Source: Chitinophaga sp. HK235 (GTDB taxonomy: Bacteria > Bacteroidota > Bacteroidia > Chitinophagales > Chitinophagaceae). From it: DNA of 64,000 bases. The notes beneath the pieces are model-generated. The model did no database searches. It had not been told where the DNA came from and saw nothing but the letters and a program-made list of their open reading frames with translations. Both the position numbers and the translations under genes were made by a program. Position 1 is the first letter of the stretch. Every line of letters begins with the position of its first letter. The DNA is taken from the NCBI RefSeq assembly GCF_018255755.1, contig NZ_CP073766.1, positions 620,001 to 684,000 of the forward strand. Reading direction: 5' to 3'. Below, one piece after another: positions 35,579-42,598 of this stretch.

Positions 35579-36614
35579 GACCTACCTGCCGGGAATGTGT
35601 TATGGCTTCTGCGCTGTGCTGAAAGTAACAGCAGGCGATATCCAGTGCCTGCAGGTTGCCGACTGCCGCCTCTACAGCTGCTTTGTTTTTATGGCTGACA
35701 TGCCGGAGGTATACGCAGAGTATTCTTTGCGGGAAATGGCGGGCTATCGCTTCATAGATATAAGGGTCCTGCTGGGTATCGTCGCCCAGCAGCACAAAGG
35801 GCATGTGGGGGTAACTCTCCAGTATACGGGCAATACGGGTGAATTTGGTGTTGTGTTTTCCTTGTCCGGTGTTGACCAGTTGAGTGAAACGTTTCAGCTG
35901 GTTGAGCAGGTACACGCCTTGTGGTAATTGCCATGCATCAGCAAACTCGCGGATATAATCATACAGGTTCCATTCACTGCTGCTCACATAAAAGAAGGGG
36001 TTGGGGAAGGCTGGGGTAGTGTGTCCGTGGCTCAGGAGCTGATAATGGTGCACTACTCCTTCAAAAGGTTTTCTGCTGCTGGCATTATGGGTGAGTAGTA
36101 CATAGAGTTTTTTATAGAGATGACTGGAATGGGAGATGAGGAAGGTATCGTCTATGTCGGATATGCAGCCGTACTGTGTACGATGCGGAATGTACAGTTC
36201 CCCGTACCCGGTTGCGATGATGGCACTTTGTTGTACATGAGTGACCGTTACCGGATGCCAGCCGGCAGCGGTAGGATATTCGGGCTGCCACTGAAAATGA
36301 AAGAAGCCATCATCCGCGGTGCGGGCAGAGATAATTTTGCCCTGCCATTCCAGTTGTACAGCAGCATTGGGCTTGGGTTGTACCATAAACAACCGTAGCA
36401 GCGACCATATATGCAGCCATACATTACCGCGGGAACGGGCTTCCGGCGCAGGGCTGCGGGTCAGTACATGGCCGAAGAGCTGTAGTTGCCCATCGTGTCC
36501 ATAACCTCTGTAAACCTTTACCACCGTAGTCGTGCTGATGCCGATGCTGTTCCACAGCCTTTGGGAGAGGCTTTTTTTTGCGGCGTTATATTTGTGTTTC
36601 CGGGATGAGTACAT
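35550..36614 (-). CDS. App1-type phosphatidate phosphatase (DUF2183)
   Basis: 354 residues. The C-terminal part is the App1 catalytic domain. The HAD-like motif DIDDT (D153 to T157 in YGCISDIDDTFLISHSS) supplies the nucleophilic Asp and acid Asp, followed by FFYVSSSEWNLYDYIREFA, GKHNTKFTRIARILESYP and the LLGDDTQQDPYIYEAIA metal-binding segment. Yeast App1p, the founding member, dephosphorylates phosphatidate to diacylglycerol. The N-terminal 140 residues form an accessory beta domain. It is divergent, with a 25-base gap, from a diacylglycerol-kinase-like gene that would catalyse the reverse reaction. Confidence 0.88.
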   Translation of the reverse strand: MYSSRKHKYNAAKKSLSQRLWNSIGISTTTVVKVYRGYGHDGQLQLFGHVLTRSPAPEARSRGNVWLHIWSLLRLFMVQPKPNAAVQLEWQGKIISARTADDGFFHFQWQPEYPTAAGWHPVTVTHVQQSAIIATGYGELYIPHRTQYGCISDIDDTFLISHSSHLYKKLYVLLTHNASSRKPFEGVVHHYQLLSHGHTTPAFPNPFFYVSSSEWNLYDYIREFADAWQLPQGVYLLNQLKRFTQLVNTGQGKHNTKFTRIARILESYPHMPFVLLGDDTQQDPYIYEAIARHFPQRILCVYLRHVSHKNKAAVEAAVGNLQALDIACCYFQHSAEAITHSRQVGLIPPLLPSS

Positions 36615-36639
36615 ATCAGCTACAACTTAATGGGCCAGT

Positions 36640-37542
36640 ATGGAAATGCAAAAGAAGTTAAGATTATTATTTGTGATCAATCCTGCTTCAGGGGTAGCCA
36701 GAAAGGTAACTCCGCAAGAAGTAGTCCAACGTTTTTTTGAGCGCAGACCTGAAGCAGAGGCGGAGATGCTGTTGTTGACAGGGCGTCCGATGGCTGATGG
36801 TAAAAGGTTGAGAGAATTGGTGGGGGCGGGTGGCTGGACAGGGGTAGTGGCCGTAGGAGGAGATGGTACGGTGAAGATGGTGGCGTCCTGCCTGTTGCAT
36901 ACCGGTATTCCCTTAGGTATTCTGCCGGCAGGATCGGCCAATGGGATGGCGAAAGACCTTTGTATTCCGGAGTCGTGGGCGGCTGCGCTGGAGTTGGTGT
37001 TGAATGCAAAGGTGCAGTTGATCGATGTGGTGAATATCAATGGCGCGGAAATCTCCATCCATCTGAGTGATATTGGTTTAAATGCCTTACTGGTGAAGTA
37101 TTTCGAGAAGTCTGGCGTGAGAGGTAAGCTGGGATATGCGCGGGTGGCATTTAAGGCACTGTGGTACCGGCAGCGGTTTGCGGTGCAGATAGACAACGGG
37201 AAAGACCGTGTATCGAGAGACGCATTTATGATCGTACTGGCCAATGCCGGGAAATATGGTACGGGGGCTTGTATCAATCCTTACAGTGACCTGAGTGATG
37301 GTATTTTTGAAGTGGTGCTGATAAAGCGGCTATCGTTACTGGAAGGACTGAAGATGCTGTTTGTACGTCGTCCCTTTAACCCGCATAAGACAGAGATCAT
37401 CCGGGCGAGGAAGGTATACATCTATACCCGCAAGCGGGCGGAGCTCCAGATTGATGGGGAGTATATCGGTAAGGTGCATGAAGTGACGGCAGAAATTATT
37501 CCCCGGTCCCTGGCTGTTTTTGTGCCGGAAACTAAAGAGTGA
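36640..37542 (+). CDS. Diacylglycerol kinase-family lipid kinase
   Basis: 300 residues of the DagK/YegS/sphingosine-kinase family. FVINPASGVARK (residues 11-22) begins the N-terminal domain. The nucleotide-binding motif GGDGT is at 73-77 and PLGILPAGSANGMAKDL follows around 92-108. The C-terminal beta-sandwich ends with LQIDGEYIGKVHEV and IIPRSLAVFVP, as usual. It transfers phosphate from ATP to a lipid hydroxyl; diacylglycerol is the likely but unproven acceptor. It is divergent from App1, and its last bases overlap the convergent downstream gene by 11. Confidence 0.92.
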   Translation: MEMQKKLRLLFVINPASGVARKVTPQEVVQRFFERRPEAEAEMLLLTGRPMADGKRLRELVGAGGWTGVVAVGGDGTVKMVASCLLHTGIPLGILPAGSANGMAKDLCIPESWAAALELVLNAKVQLIDVVNINGAEISIHLSDIGLNALLVKYFEKSGVRGKLGYARVAFKALWYRQRFAVQIDNGKDRVSRDAFMIVLANAGKYGTGACINPYSDLSDGIFEVVLIKRLSLLEGLKMLFVRRPFNPHKTEIIRARKVYIYTRKRAELQIDGEYIGKVHEVTAEIIPRSLAVFVPETKE

Positions 37543-37939
37543 GTTCATCTCTGCTGAGGGCATGAAACAGGTTTTGCAGCTGATGTACATGCACGAGGGG
37601 GCGCCCGTAAGGAACGAATCCGCCAGGAGCTTCCGTTACCGGCTGGAAGCAGCCGTTTTCGTACCGTATATGCAGGCTGTGGAGCCGGTTGTATTTAAGG
37701 GAATAGATGTTTTCATCTTCACCTTCTTCAGGTGCACCACGGATAAAGTCGAATTTAATGAGCTGGTACAGGTCCAGCATGACGGGGTTGGCCTTTTCGC
37801 AGGCAATCTTGCTGCGGGGGAGGCCGGAGTTATAGATATACCCGTTGAGTATACCTTCCACTACAAATACGGATTCCTCCATATTATAGTCAAAGTAAGA
37901 CACATAGTTGCCTATCCTGATATCTGCTTCATCGATCAT
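37532..37939 (-). CDS. Conserved Bacteroidota hypothetical protein
   Basis: 135 residues. The opening IRIGNYVSY and the ending VHVHQLQNLFHALSRDELTL match a common pattern of small Bacteroidota proteins (IRIGNYV...HELQNLYFALTGEEL) often seen near phage-derived or unknown loci. No catalytic motif, signal peptide or membrane segment is seen. It converges on the lipid kinase gene with an 11-base overlap. Confidence 0.75.
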   Translation of the reverse strand: MIDEADIRIGNYVSYFDYNMEESVFVVEGILNGYIYNSGLPRSKIACEKANPVMLDLYQLIKFDFIRGAPEEGEDENIYSLKYNRLHSLHIRYENGCFQPVTEAPGGFVPYGRPLVHVHQLQNLFHALSRDELTL

Positions 37940-37951
37940 TGGAAGGGGATT

Positions 37952-38314
37952 TTATGAAAGGTGAAGTAATATCAGGGCTATCAGGGCAGGCAGGGCCTGT
38001 ACAAAGAAGATTTTTTTCTCTGCTGTCAGGGCTCCATAGATCCCGGCTACGATGATGCAGCCCAGGAAAAAAACAGCAGTATGCCGCGCCCATTCCGGGT
38101 CGGTGATGAGCAAGGACCAACATAGGCCGGCAGCCAGAAAGCCATTATAAAGCCCCTGGTTGGCAGCAAGTGGTTTGGTGGCCGGGAATAATGCTTTGGG
38201 GAATTTTTTGAATACTTTAGGCCCTTTTGTGGTCCAGGCAAACATTTCGAACCACATGATATAGAGGTGTTCCAGCATTACAAAAGCTATCAGGAACTTG
38301 GCCAGTACTAGCAT
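37952..38314 (-). CDS. DUF1304 membrane protein
   Basis: 120 residues with four predicted membrane helices. It starts MLVLAKFLIAFVMLEHLYIMWFEMFAW, and the family motif ANQGLYNGFLAAGLCW is present. This start matches the family length; an upstream in-frame Met (38416) would add 34 residues of non-family sequence. DUF1304 proteins are small integral membrane proteins of unknown function. Confidence 0.85.
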   Translation of the reverse strand: MLVLAKFLIAFVMLEHLYIMWFEMFAWTTKGPKVFKKFPKALFPATKPLAANQGLYNGFLAAGLCWSLLITDPEWARHTAVFFLGCIIVAGIYGALTAEKKIFFVQALPALIALILLHLS

Positions 38315-38426
38315 AACCTTGAATTTGATCGTTATGCTAAATATAAGAAGAATTATGACGAATTGCGGATGACGAACTGCGAATTTTAGCTGAGAAATCG
38401 ATTCACCTTTCGTCATCCATCAATTC

Positions 38427-38750
38427 CTACAGGGTATTTTCTTCAGGGGTAGCATTATTCTTCTTTTTACCGCGGTTAGTACCACCTTTTCTTCCAATGG
38501 CCGCCATGTGTTCGCGGTTGCGGCTTACAGCTTCACCGCCTTTTTTGCCTGCAGCGCGGGCTTCTTCAGATGTGAACTTGTGTGCTACGCCTTGTTGATG
38601 CGCGGCTCTTCCGCCTTCCCTTGAAATGGCCCGTTGTTGTTCAGGGTCCATGGAGGCAAATCCTCTTTTACTATGTTTAGGTTTGTCCCCTGGGGTTTTC
38701 TCCTGATTTTCGGCACCTGGCGCGAATTGTTGATACCTTATGTGTTCCAT
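38427..38750 (-). CDS. KGG-repeat general stress protein
   Basis: 107 residues, hydrophilic and glycine/lysine-rich. It contains the KGG motif three times at about 20-residue spacing: AISREGGRAAHQQG, AAGKKGGEAVSRN and AAIGRKGG. This repeat occurs in GsiB/YciG-like stress-induced proteins thought to be disordered or hydrophilin-like. It is followed across a 267-base gap by a divergent H1-like gene, and the two may belong to a common stress response. The intergenic region contains no further gene. Confidence 0.85.
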   Translation of the reverse strand: MEHIRYQQFAPGAENQEKTPGDKPKHSKRGFASMDPEQQRAISREGGRAAHQQGVAHKFTSEEARAAGKKGGEAVSRNREHMAAIGRKGGTNRGKKKNNATPEENTL

Positions 38751-38936
38751 AATCCTGGTTTTATAGTGTAGTGAACAATGTTGCCAGAAAAATGATCAAT
38801 ATACATGCCACCGGCCGAATCGCTTTGTATAAAGGGTATTGAGTTTCAAAGTATTCACCTGATGGGGCAATTCATTCCACAATACATAGAATTTTTAACA
38901 CAGTTTCAGCCTCGTTTCCCCAGATATTGACCCTCT

Positions 38937-38966
38937 TTTGCCAGTTGGCAGCTGGCTTGTAATTTG
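38937..38966 (+). promoter_or_regulatory. Candidate promoter of the H1-like gene
   Basis: TTTG at 38937-38940, a 19-base spacer and TAATTTG at 38960-38966 (one base short of TAnnTTTG). The spacer contains an inverted repeat GCCAG...CTGGC. Confidence 0.4.
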
Positions 38967-39017
38967 TTTCGTTTACACCTGTTACTTCTTTTTTTAACCC
39001 ATTTAAATCTTCAGATC

Positions 39018-39515
39018 ATGGCAAATTATTCCAGGAGATCTCAGAGGGATGTAGAAAAATCCATGCATGAGATGCACAAAGGCACACTTAAAAGTGGCCG
39101 TGGTGGTAAAAAAGTAACCAACCCTAAACAGGCAATTGCAATCGGTTTGTCTGAAGCCAGAAAAGAAGGCGCAAAAGTCCCTAAAAAAACAAGCAGCAAA
39201 ACAGGAACTACTAAAATGGTTGCCGCTAAAAAATCAACCGCAAAAAAAACAGCCGCAAAAAAAACAACTACCCGGAAGATGACTTCTTCCAAAATGGCTA
39301 CCCCAAAAATGGCAACTAAAAAAGCTGCCCCTAAAAAGGCCGCCGCTAAAAAAACAACCGCTAAACGGGTAACTGCCAAAAAGGCAACTGCCAAAAGAGC
39401 AACCACTGCAAAAACAATGATGAAGAAAAAAGCAACCGCAAGAAAAGCAACCCCGAAAAAAAAGGCAGCAATGAATAAGAAAACAACCAGACGCCGTGCT
39501 ATGGCTACCGCCTGA
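39018..39515 (+). CDS. DUF6496-type protein with a histone H1-like tail
   Basis: 165 residues starting MANYSRRSQRDVEKSMHEMH. The N-terminal ~55 residues are a DUF6496-like module (LKSGRGGKKVTNPKQAIAI followed by GLSEARKEGAKVP). The rest is a low-complexity tail rich in Lys, Ala and Thr with repeats of the AAKK(S/T)TAKK type, like eukaryotic H1 tails and bacterial H1-like proteins (Hc1, HU tails). It probably binds DNA or RNA through charge. Low sequence complexity makes length variable among relatives. It is monocistronic with its own terminator. Confidence 0.85.
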   Translation: MANYSRRSQRDVEKSMHEMHKGTLKSGRGGKKVTNPKQAIAIGLSEARKEGAKVPKKTSSKTGTTKMVAAKKSTAKKTAAKKTTTRKMTSSKMATPKMATKKAAPKKAAAKKTTAKRVTAKKATAKRATTAKTMMKKKATARKATPKKKAAMNKKTTRRRAMATA

Positions 39516-39547
39516 TAAGTGGTCATTTTATCCTTCTATTATATACA

Positions 39548-39584
39548 AAAAAGACCGGTAACCGTACGGCACCGGTCTTTTTAT
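39548..39584 (+). terminator. Terminator after the H1-like gene
   Basis: AAAAAGACCGGT (39548-39559) pairs perfectly with ACCGGTCTTTTT (39571-39582). The flanking A and T runs make it potentially bidirectional. Confidence 0.9.
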
Positions 39585-39630
39585 ATGGCATAAGCCTTGT
39601 TGTTTTTATTATGAATCAAAACCAGTTTGT

Positions 39631-39879
39631 ATGGAACGTCATAGTATAACGGTGATGATTAATGGAAAACCATACGGGCTGACCATCAGCATCAACAGGG
39701 TGGCTTTTGAGACCATTTATGAAGTGATCCCTGATGTACACATGTTGGACGATTATCAACCCCATACCCAGACCTTCATGATTGACCACACAGATACGCC
39801 GGAAGGCAACCTGCGCATCGTAGAAAGCGAACAGATTGCCCGTATCATCTGGACAGAAATACTGGATAAAATGAAGTAA
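39631..39879 (+). CDS. Small hypothetical protein
   Basis: 82 residues with no recognised domain, no signal peptide and no membrane helix. The sequence (MERHSITVMINGKPYGLTI...) has ordinary composition for a folded alpha/beta protein. It stands between the H1-like gene terminator and the MscS promoter. A reading frame on the opposite strand covers the same bases, so the coding direction is likely but not certain. Confidence 0.55.
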   Translation: MERHSITVMINGKPYGLTISINRVAFETIYEVIPDVHMLDDYQPHTQTFMIDHTDTPEGNLRIVESEQIARIIWTEILDKMK

Positions 39880-39927
39880 TACAGCCATGGCTGCTGTTCA
39901 CACTTTTTTTAAACCAGTGTCCTTTTG

Positions 39928-39935
39928 TACTTTTG
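39928..39935 (+). promoter_or_regulatory. -7 box of the MscS-like gene
   Basis: TACTTTTG fits TAnnTTTG and ends 21 bases before the ATG at 39957. Confidence 0.55.
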
Positions 39936-39956
39936 CCGGAAAGCGCGTGGGAAACT

Positions 39957-40838
39957 ATGATGGTAACCGATAAAACCTATAAAAATACCAACCGCCGGGA
40001 GCGGATTATCTTCTTTATTAAATTGCTGATCTATTCCGGCATCGTTTATTTTAACATCGAACATCCGGCTTTCTACGACAGGTTCCCATGGCTGTTTAAA
40101 ATTACCAACGCCCTTTCCTTTTTCCTGGGCGCTAATCTTGTCATCTCTATTGCATGGCTGGTGGTGCTTTCCTGGTATACCCGCCGCCATCGTACCAAAC
40201 CCCTGGAGAAAGACAATTTTATCCTCGGAATCAACCGCATCACTTCTGTGATGAATACTGCATTTTTCCTGCTCGCTATCCCCATCTTCTTTGGTCAGGA
40301 TCTGATGCAACTGATCACCAGCATCACCATCGTAGCGGCTGCCATCGCCTTATTAACAAAAGATTATATCTCCAATATGATCAATGGGCTGATCGTGATG
40401 TTTTCTGATCAGCTGTCGCTGGGAGACCAGGTAAGGATAGGGGAGTACCGTGGTAAAATCATGGATATCACCCTGATCAACGTAGTGCTGCAGAACGATG
40501 ACGACGAAATCGTGATCATCCCCAATTCAGTCGTGTTTACCACCATCGTTATTAATCAATCCAAACAAAACATCAAAAAACTCTCGCTGGAATTTGAGTT
40601 GGACCATAAGCACAAATTCACACCCGAAGAGCTCGAATCCAGGCTGCGTACATCGATCTCGGCCTATCAGCGCTATTACCGGGAAGACAGTTTCTCTCTC
40701 AAAACGCTGGAGATCAGAAAAGACTTTGTACAGTTTAAGGTGCAGCTATTGGTTCCGTCCGACAAAGAAAAAGAGCGCCTGATCAAACGGGCGCTCAATA
40801 CAGAAATCATTGCTATTGCGGAAGGTGGCAGAGGCTAG
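39957..40838 (+). CDS. MscS-family mechanosensitive ion channel
   Basis: 293 residues from the ATG giving MMVTDKTYKN; a TTG further upstream lies inside the promoter and is rejected. Membrane helices are at about residues 18-37, 49-74 and 92-115. The pore-lining helix follows (TIVAAAIALLTKDYISNMINGLIVMFSDQLSLGD). After it comes the MscS beta domain (VRIGEYRGKIMDITLINVVLQNDDDEIVIIPNS). The channel opens under membrane tension and releases osmolytes in hypo-osmotic shock. Its end overlaps the convergent decarboxylase gene by 4 bases. Confidence 0.92.
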   Translation: MMVTDKTYKNTNRRERIIFFIKLLIYSGIVYFNIEHPAFYDRFPWLFKITNALSFFLGANLVISIAWLVVLSWYTRRHRTKPLEKDNFILGINRITSVMNTAFFLLAIPIFFGQDLMQLITSITIVAAAIALLTKDYISNMINGLIVMFSDQLSLGDQVRIGEYRGKIMDITLINVVLQNDDDEIVIIPNSVVFTTIVINQSKQNIKKLSLEFELDHKHKFTPEELESRLRTSISAYQRYYREDSFSLKTLEIRKDFVQFKVQLLVPSDKEKERLIKRALNTEIIAIAEGGRG

Positions 40839-41965
40839 ACCATGACTGTGGCAGCAGTCATTTCTGCCAGCAGCTGGTCGATCTGTGCAGTCTCCACATT
40901 GGGCATGCAGATAATATGTGACCAGCCGTTTTCTGATGCCAGCTGCCACTTCCGGCGGATATTCCCGGGCGGGTCCGGAAATACCACCGTAATGGAGTCA
41001 GGGTTACGCCATGCGTCGATGCCGTTTTCTCTGAAACGCTCAACTGCATAGGCTGCTACGGACAAGCTATGCCGGGCCCTTTCCTGAAGGCCCGCAATAC
41101 CCAGGCTTTTGAGGGCATACCATAGAAACAACGGACTGTGGCCGTTCCTTGAACCCGTGATGGTAGTGTCCATGCTGCCGATATAAGCAACAGAGCGGGC
41201 TATCCTGTCACGGTAAGATTTTTTGGCTACTACTACACCACAAGGGATAGGGGAGCCTATAAATTTATGTCCGCTGATGGCAATACTGTCTGCTCCGTCG
41301 GCAAAGTCAAAGGCCGGCCTGGGGTCTAAAAAGGCGCAATAACTGCCGGAAAGAGCACCATCAGCATGGATATAGTGATGACGGATGGCCAGATCTTTTA
41401 AAATACCTTTAATCCGCCCGATATCATCCCGCGCTTCTGTCATCGTAGTGCCAATATTCGCCAGCATGATCACGGGCATGTGGCGGTTCATGCTCATTGT
41501 CTGCTGCAGGTCATCATAATCAATTTCGCCGTTCGGCAGCGTACGGATCATAATGCTGGGCATATTAAGCAGATGCAGGTTCTTCTGTACGCTATAATGT
41601 GTTGCCTCAGAATAATAAACCATGGCTTTGGGATACAGCTCACGGGCCAGATACAGCCCGTACAGATTGCCTTCTGAACCACCATTGGTCACATATCCCC
41701 ACCAGTCATTTGCGGGTGCACGAAACAGCCGCGCAAAAAATTCCACGACATGGCGCTCCATCTCCCTGGAACCTACAGTGTAGGTGGAGTCTACAAATGG
41801 ATCCCCCAGGTTATTGAGCGGATACTGCAAAAAAGGGTATAGCGGACTATAATCAAAGTCTTTGGATACAGGATATCCCAGGAAATGGTGTGTGTGCGTC
41901 CTCACTTCGGTCAACAGACTATCCAGCGTAGCTGCGTCGGCAACAGATAACGGGTAATCTTTCAT
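40835..41965 (-). CDS. hdc: PLP-dependent histidine decarboxylase-like enzyme
   Basis: 376 residues, close in length and sequence pattern to the Morganella/Acinetobacter PLP histidine decarboxylase. Landmarks are WWGYVTNGGSEGNLYGLYLARE (residues 88-109), PNGEIDYDDL, ANIGTTMTEARDDI and the PLP lysine K234 in SGHKFIGSPIPCGVVVAKK. His123 should stack on the PLP ring and D202 (IHADGALSG) should contact its nitrogen. The expected reaction is histidine to histamine and CO2; another amino-acid substrate cannot be excluded from sequence alone. It is divergent from an Lrp-type regulator. Confidence 0.85.
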   Translation of the reverse strand: MKDYPLSVADAATLDSLLTEVRTHTHHFLGYPVSKDFDYSPLYPFLQYPLNNLGDPFVDSTYTVGSREMERHVVEFFARLFRAPANDWWGYVTNGGSEGNLYGLYLARELYPKAMVYYSEATHYSVQKNLHLLNMPSIMIRTLPNGEIDYDDLQQTMSMNRHMPVIMLANIGTTMTEARDDIGRIKGILKDLAIRHHYIHADGALSGSYCAFLDPRPAFDFADGADSIAISGHKFIGSPIPCGVVVAKKSYRDRIARSVAYIGSMDTTITGSRNGHSPLFLWYALKSLGIAGLQERARHSLSVAAYAVERFRENGIDAWRNPDSITVVFPDPPGNIRRKWQLASENGWSHIICMPNVETAQIDQLLAEMTAATVMV

Positions 41966-42056
41966 AAATCGGTCAATTACAGGTGTACGATGCTGCGAAG
42001 CTATGTAAATGCAATTGAATTAAACCGGCATTATGGCAATATTAGAAAATATATAC

Positions 42057-42064
42057 TAGTTTTG
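42057..42064 (+). promoter_or_regulatory. Candidate -7 box of the Lrp-type regulator
   Basis: TAGTTTTG fits TAnnTTTG in the 168-base divergent region shared with hdc; an AT-rich stretch precedes it. The -33 element is weak. Confidence 0.35.
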
Positions 42065-42133
42065 GAGATGATATAGTTTAGTTTAACTGGAAAAGATGCC
42101 CTGTTGCCACTTTTTCAGATAAAATCGTCTGAC

Positions 42134-42598
42134 ATGGAAACACTCGATAAAACAGACCGCCGCATACTGGAAGTATTGCAGCAAAACGCCCGCCTCAATA
42201 CCAAAGAGATCGCGCATCGTATAGGCCTTAGCGTTACACCTACCTATGAAAGGCTGAAGAAGATAGAAAAAATGGGAGTCATCAAAGATTATGTCACCCT
42301 GCTGCATGCGGATAAAATAGGTAAAACCCTTGTCGCTTTCTGTAACGTATCACTGCAGCTGCATTCACAGCCACTGCTGAAAAAATTTGAAGCTGCCATC
42401 AGTCAGATGGAAGAAGTGATGGAATGTTACCACGTGGCCGGTACTTTCGACTACCTGCTCAAAGTGGTAGTAGATGATATGCGTAGCTATCAGCATTTTC
42501 TGACCAACAAACTGGCGGCCATCGAAAACATTGCACAGGTACACAGCTCCTTTGTGATGACGGAGATCAAACACGGTACGGCATTCAGACTGGCGTAA
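42134..42598 (+). CDS. Lrp/AsnC-family transcriptional regulator
   Basis: 154 residues starting METLDKTDRRILEVLQQNAR. The N-terminal winged helix-turn-helix spans residues 5-60 (TKEIAHRIGLSVTPTYERLKKIEKMGVIKDY). The C-terminal RAM (amino-acid binding) domain has the sequence VMECYHVAGTFDYLLKVVVDDMRSYQHF. Members bind amino acids and control their metabolism; a location divergent from histidine decarboxylase suggests histidine or histamine sensing (inference). Its stop abuts the stop of the sensor kinase gene without a gap. Confidence 0.94.
   Translation: METLDKTDRRILEVLQQNARLNTKEIAHRIGLSVTPTYERLKKIEKMGVIKDYVTLLHADKIGKTLVAFCNVSLQLHSQPLLKKFEAAISQMEEVMECYHVAGTFDYLLKVVVDDMRSYQHFLTNKLAAIENIAQVHSSFVMTEIKHGTAFRLA

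Noticed and set aside
39041..39526. 161-residue hydrophobic reading frame opposite the H1-like gene
   Set aside because: It is the antisense of AAA/GCC-rich Lys/Ala codons, which automatically reads as Phe/Val/Ala. The plus-strand protein has a conserved module, promoter and terminator.
39933..39956. TTG start for the MscS-like gene
   Set aside because: The TTG is part of the TACTTTTG -7 box, so it would not be transcribed; ATG 39957 follows at a normal distance.
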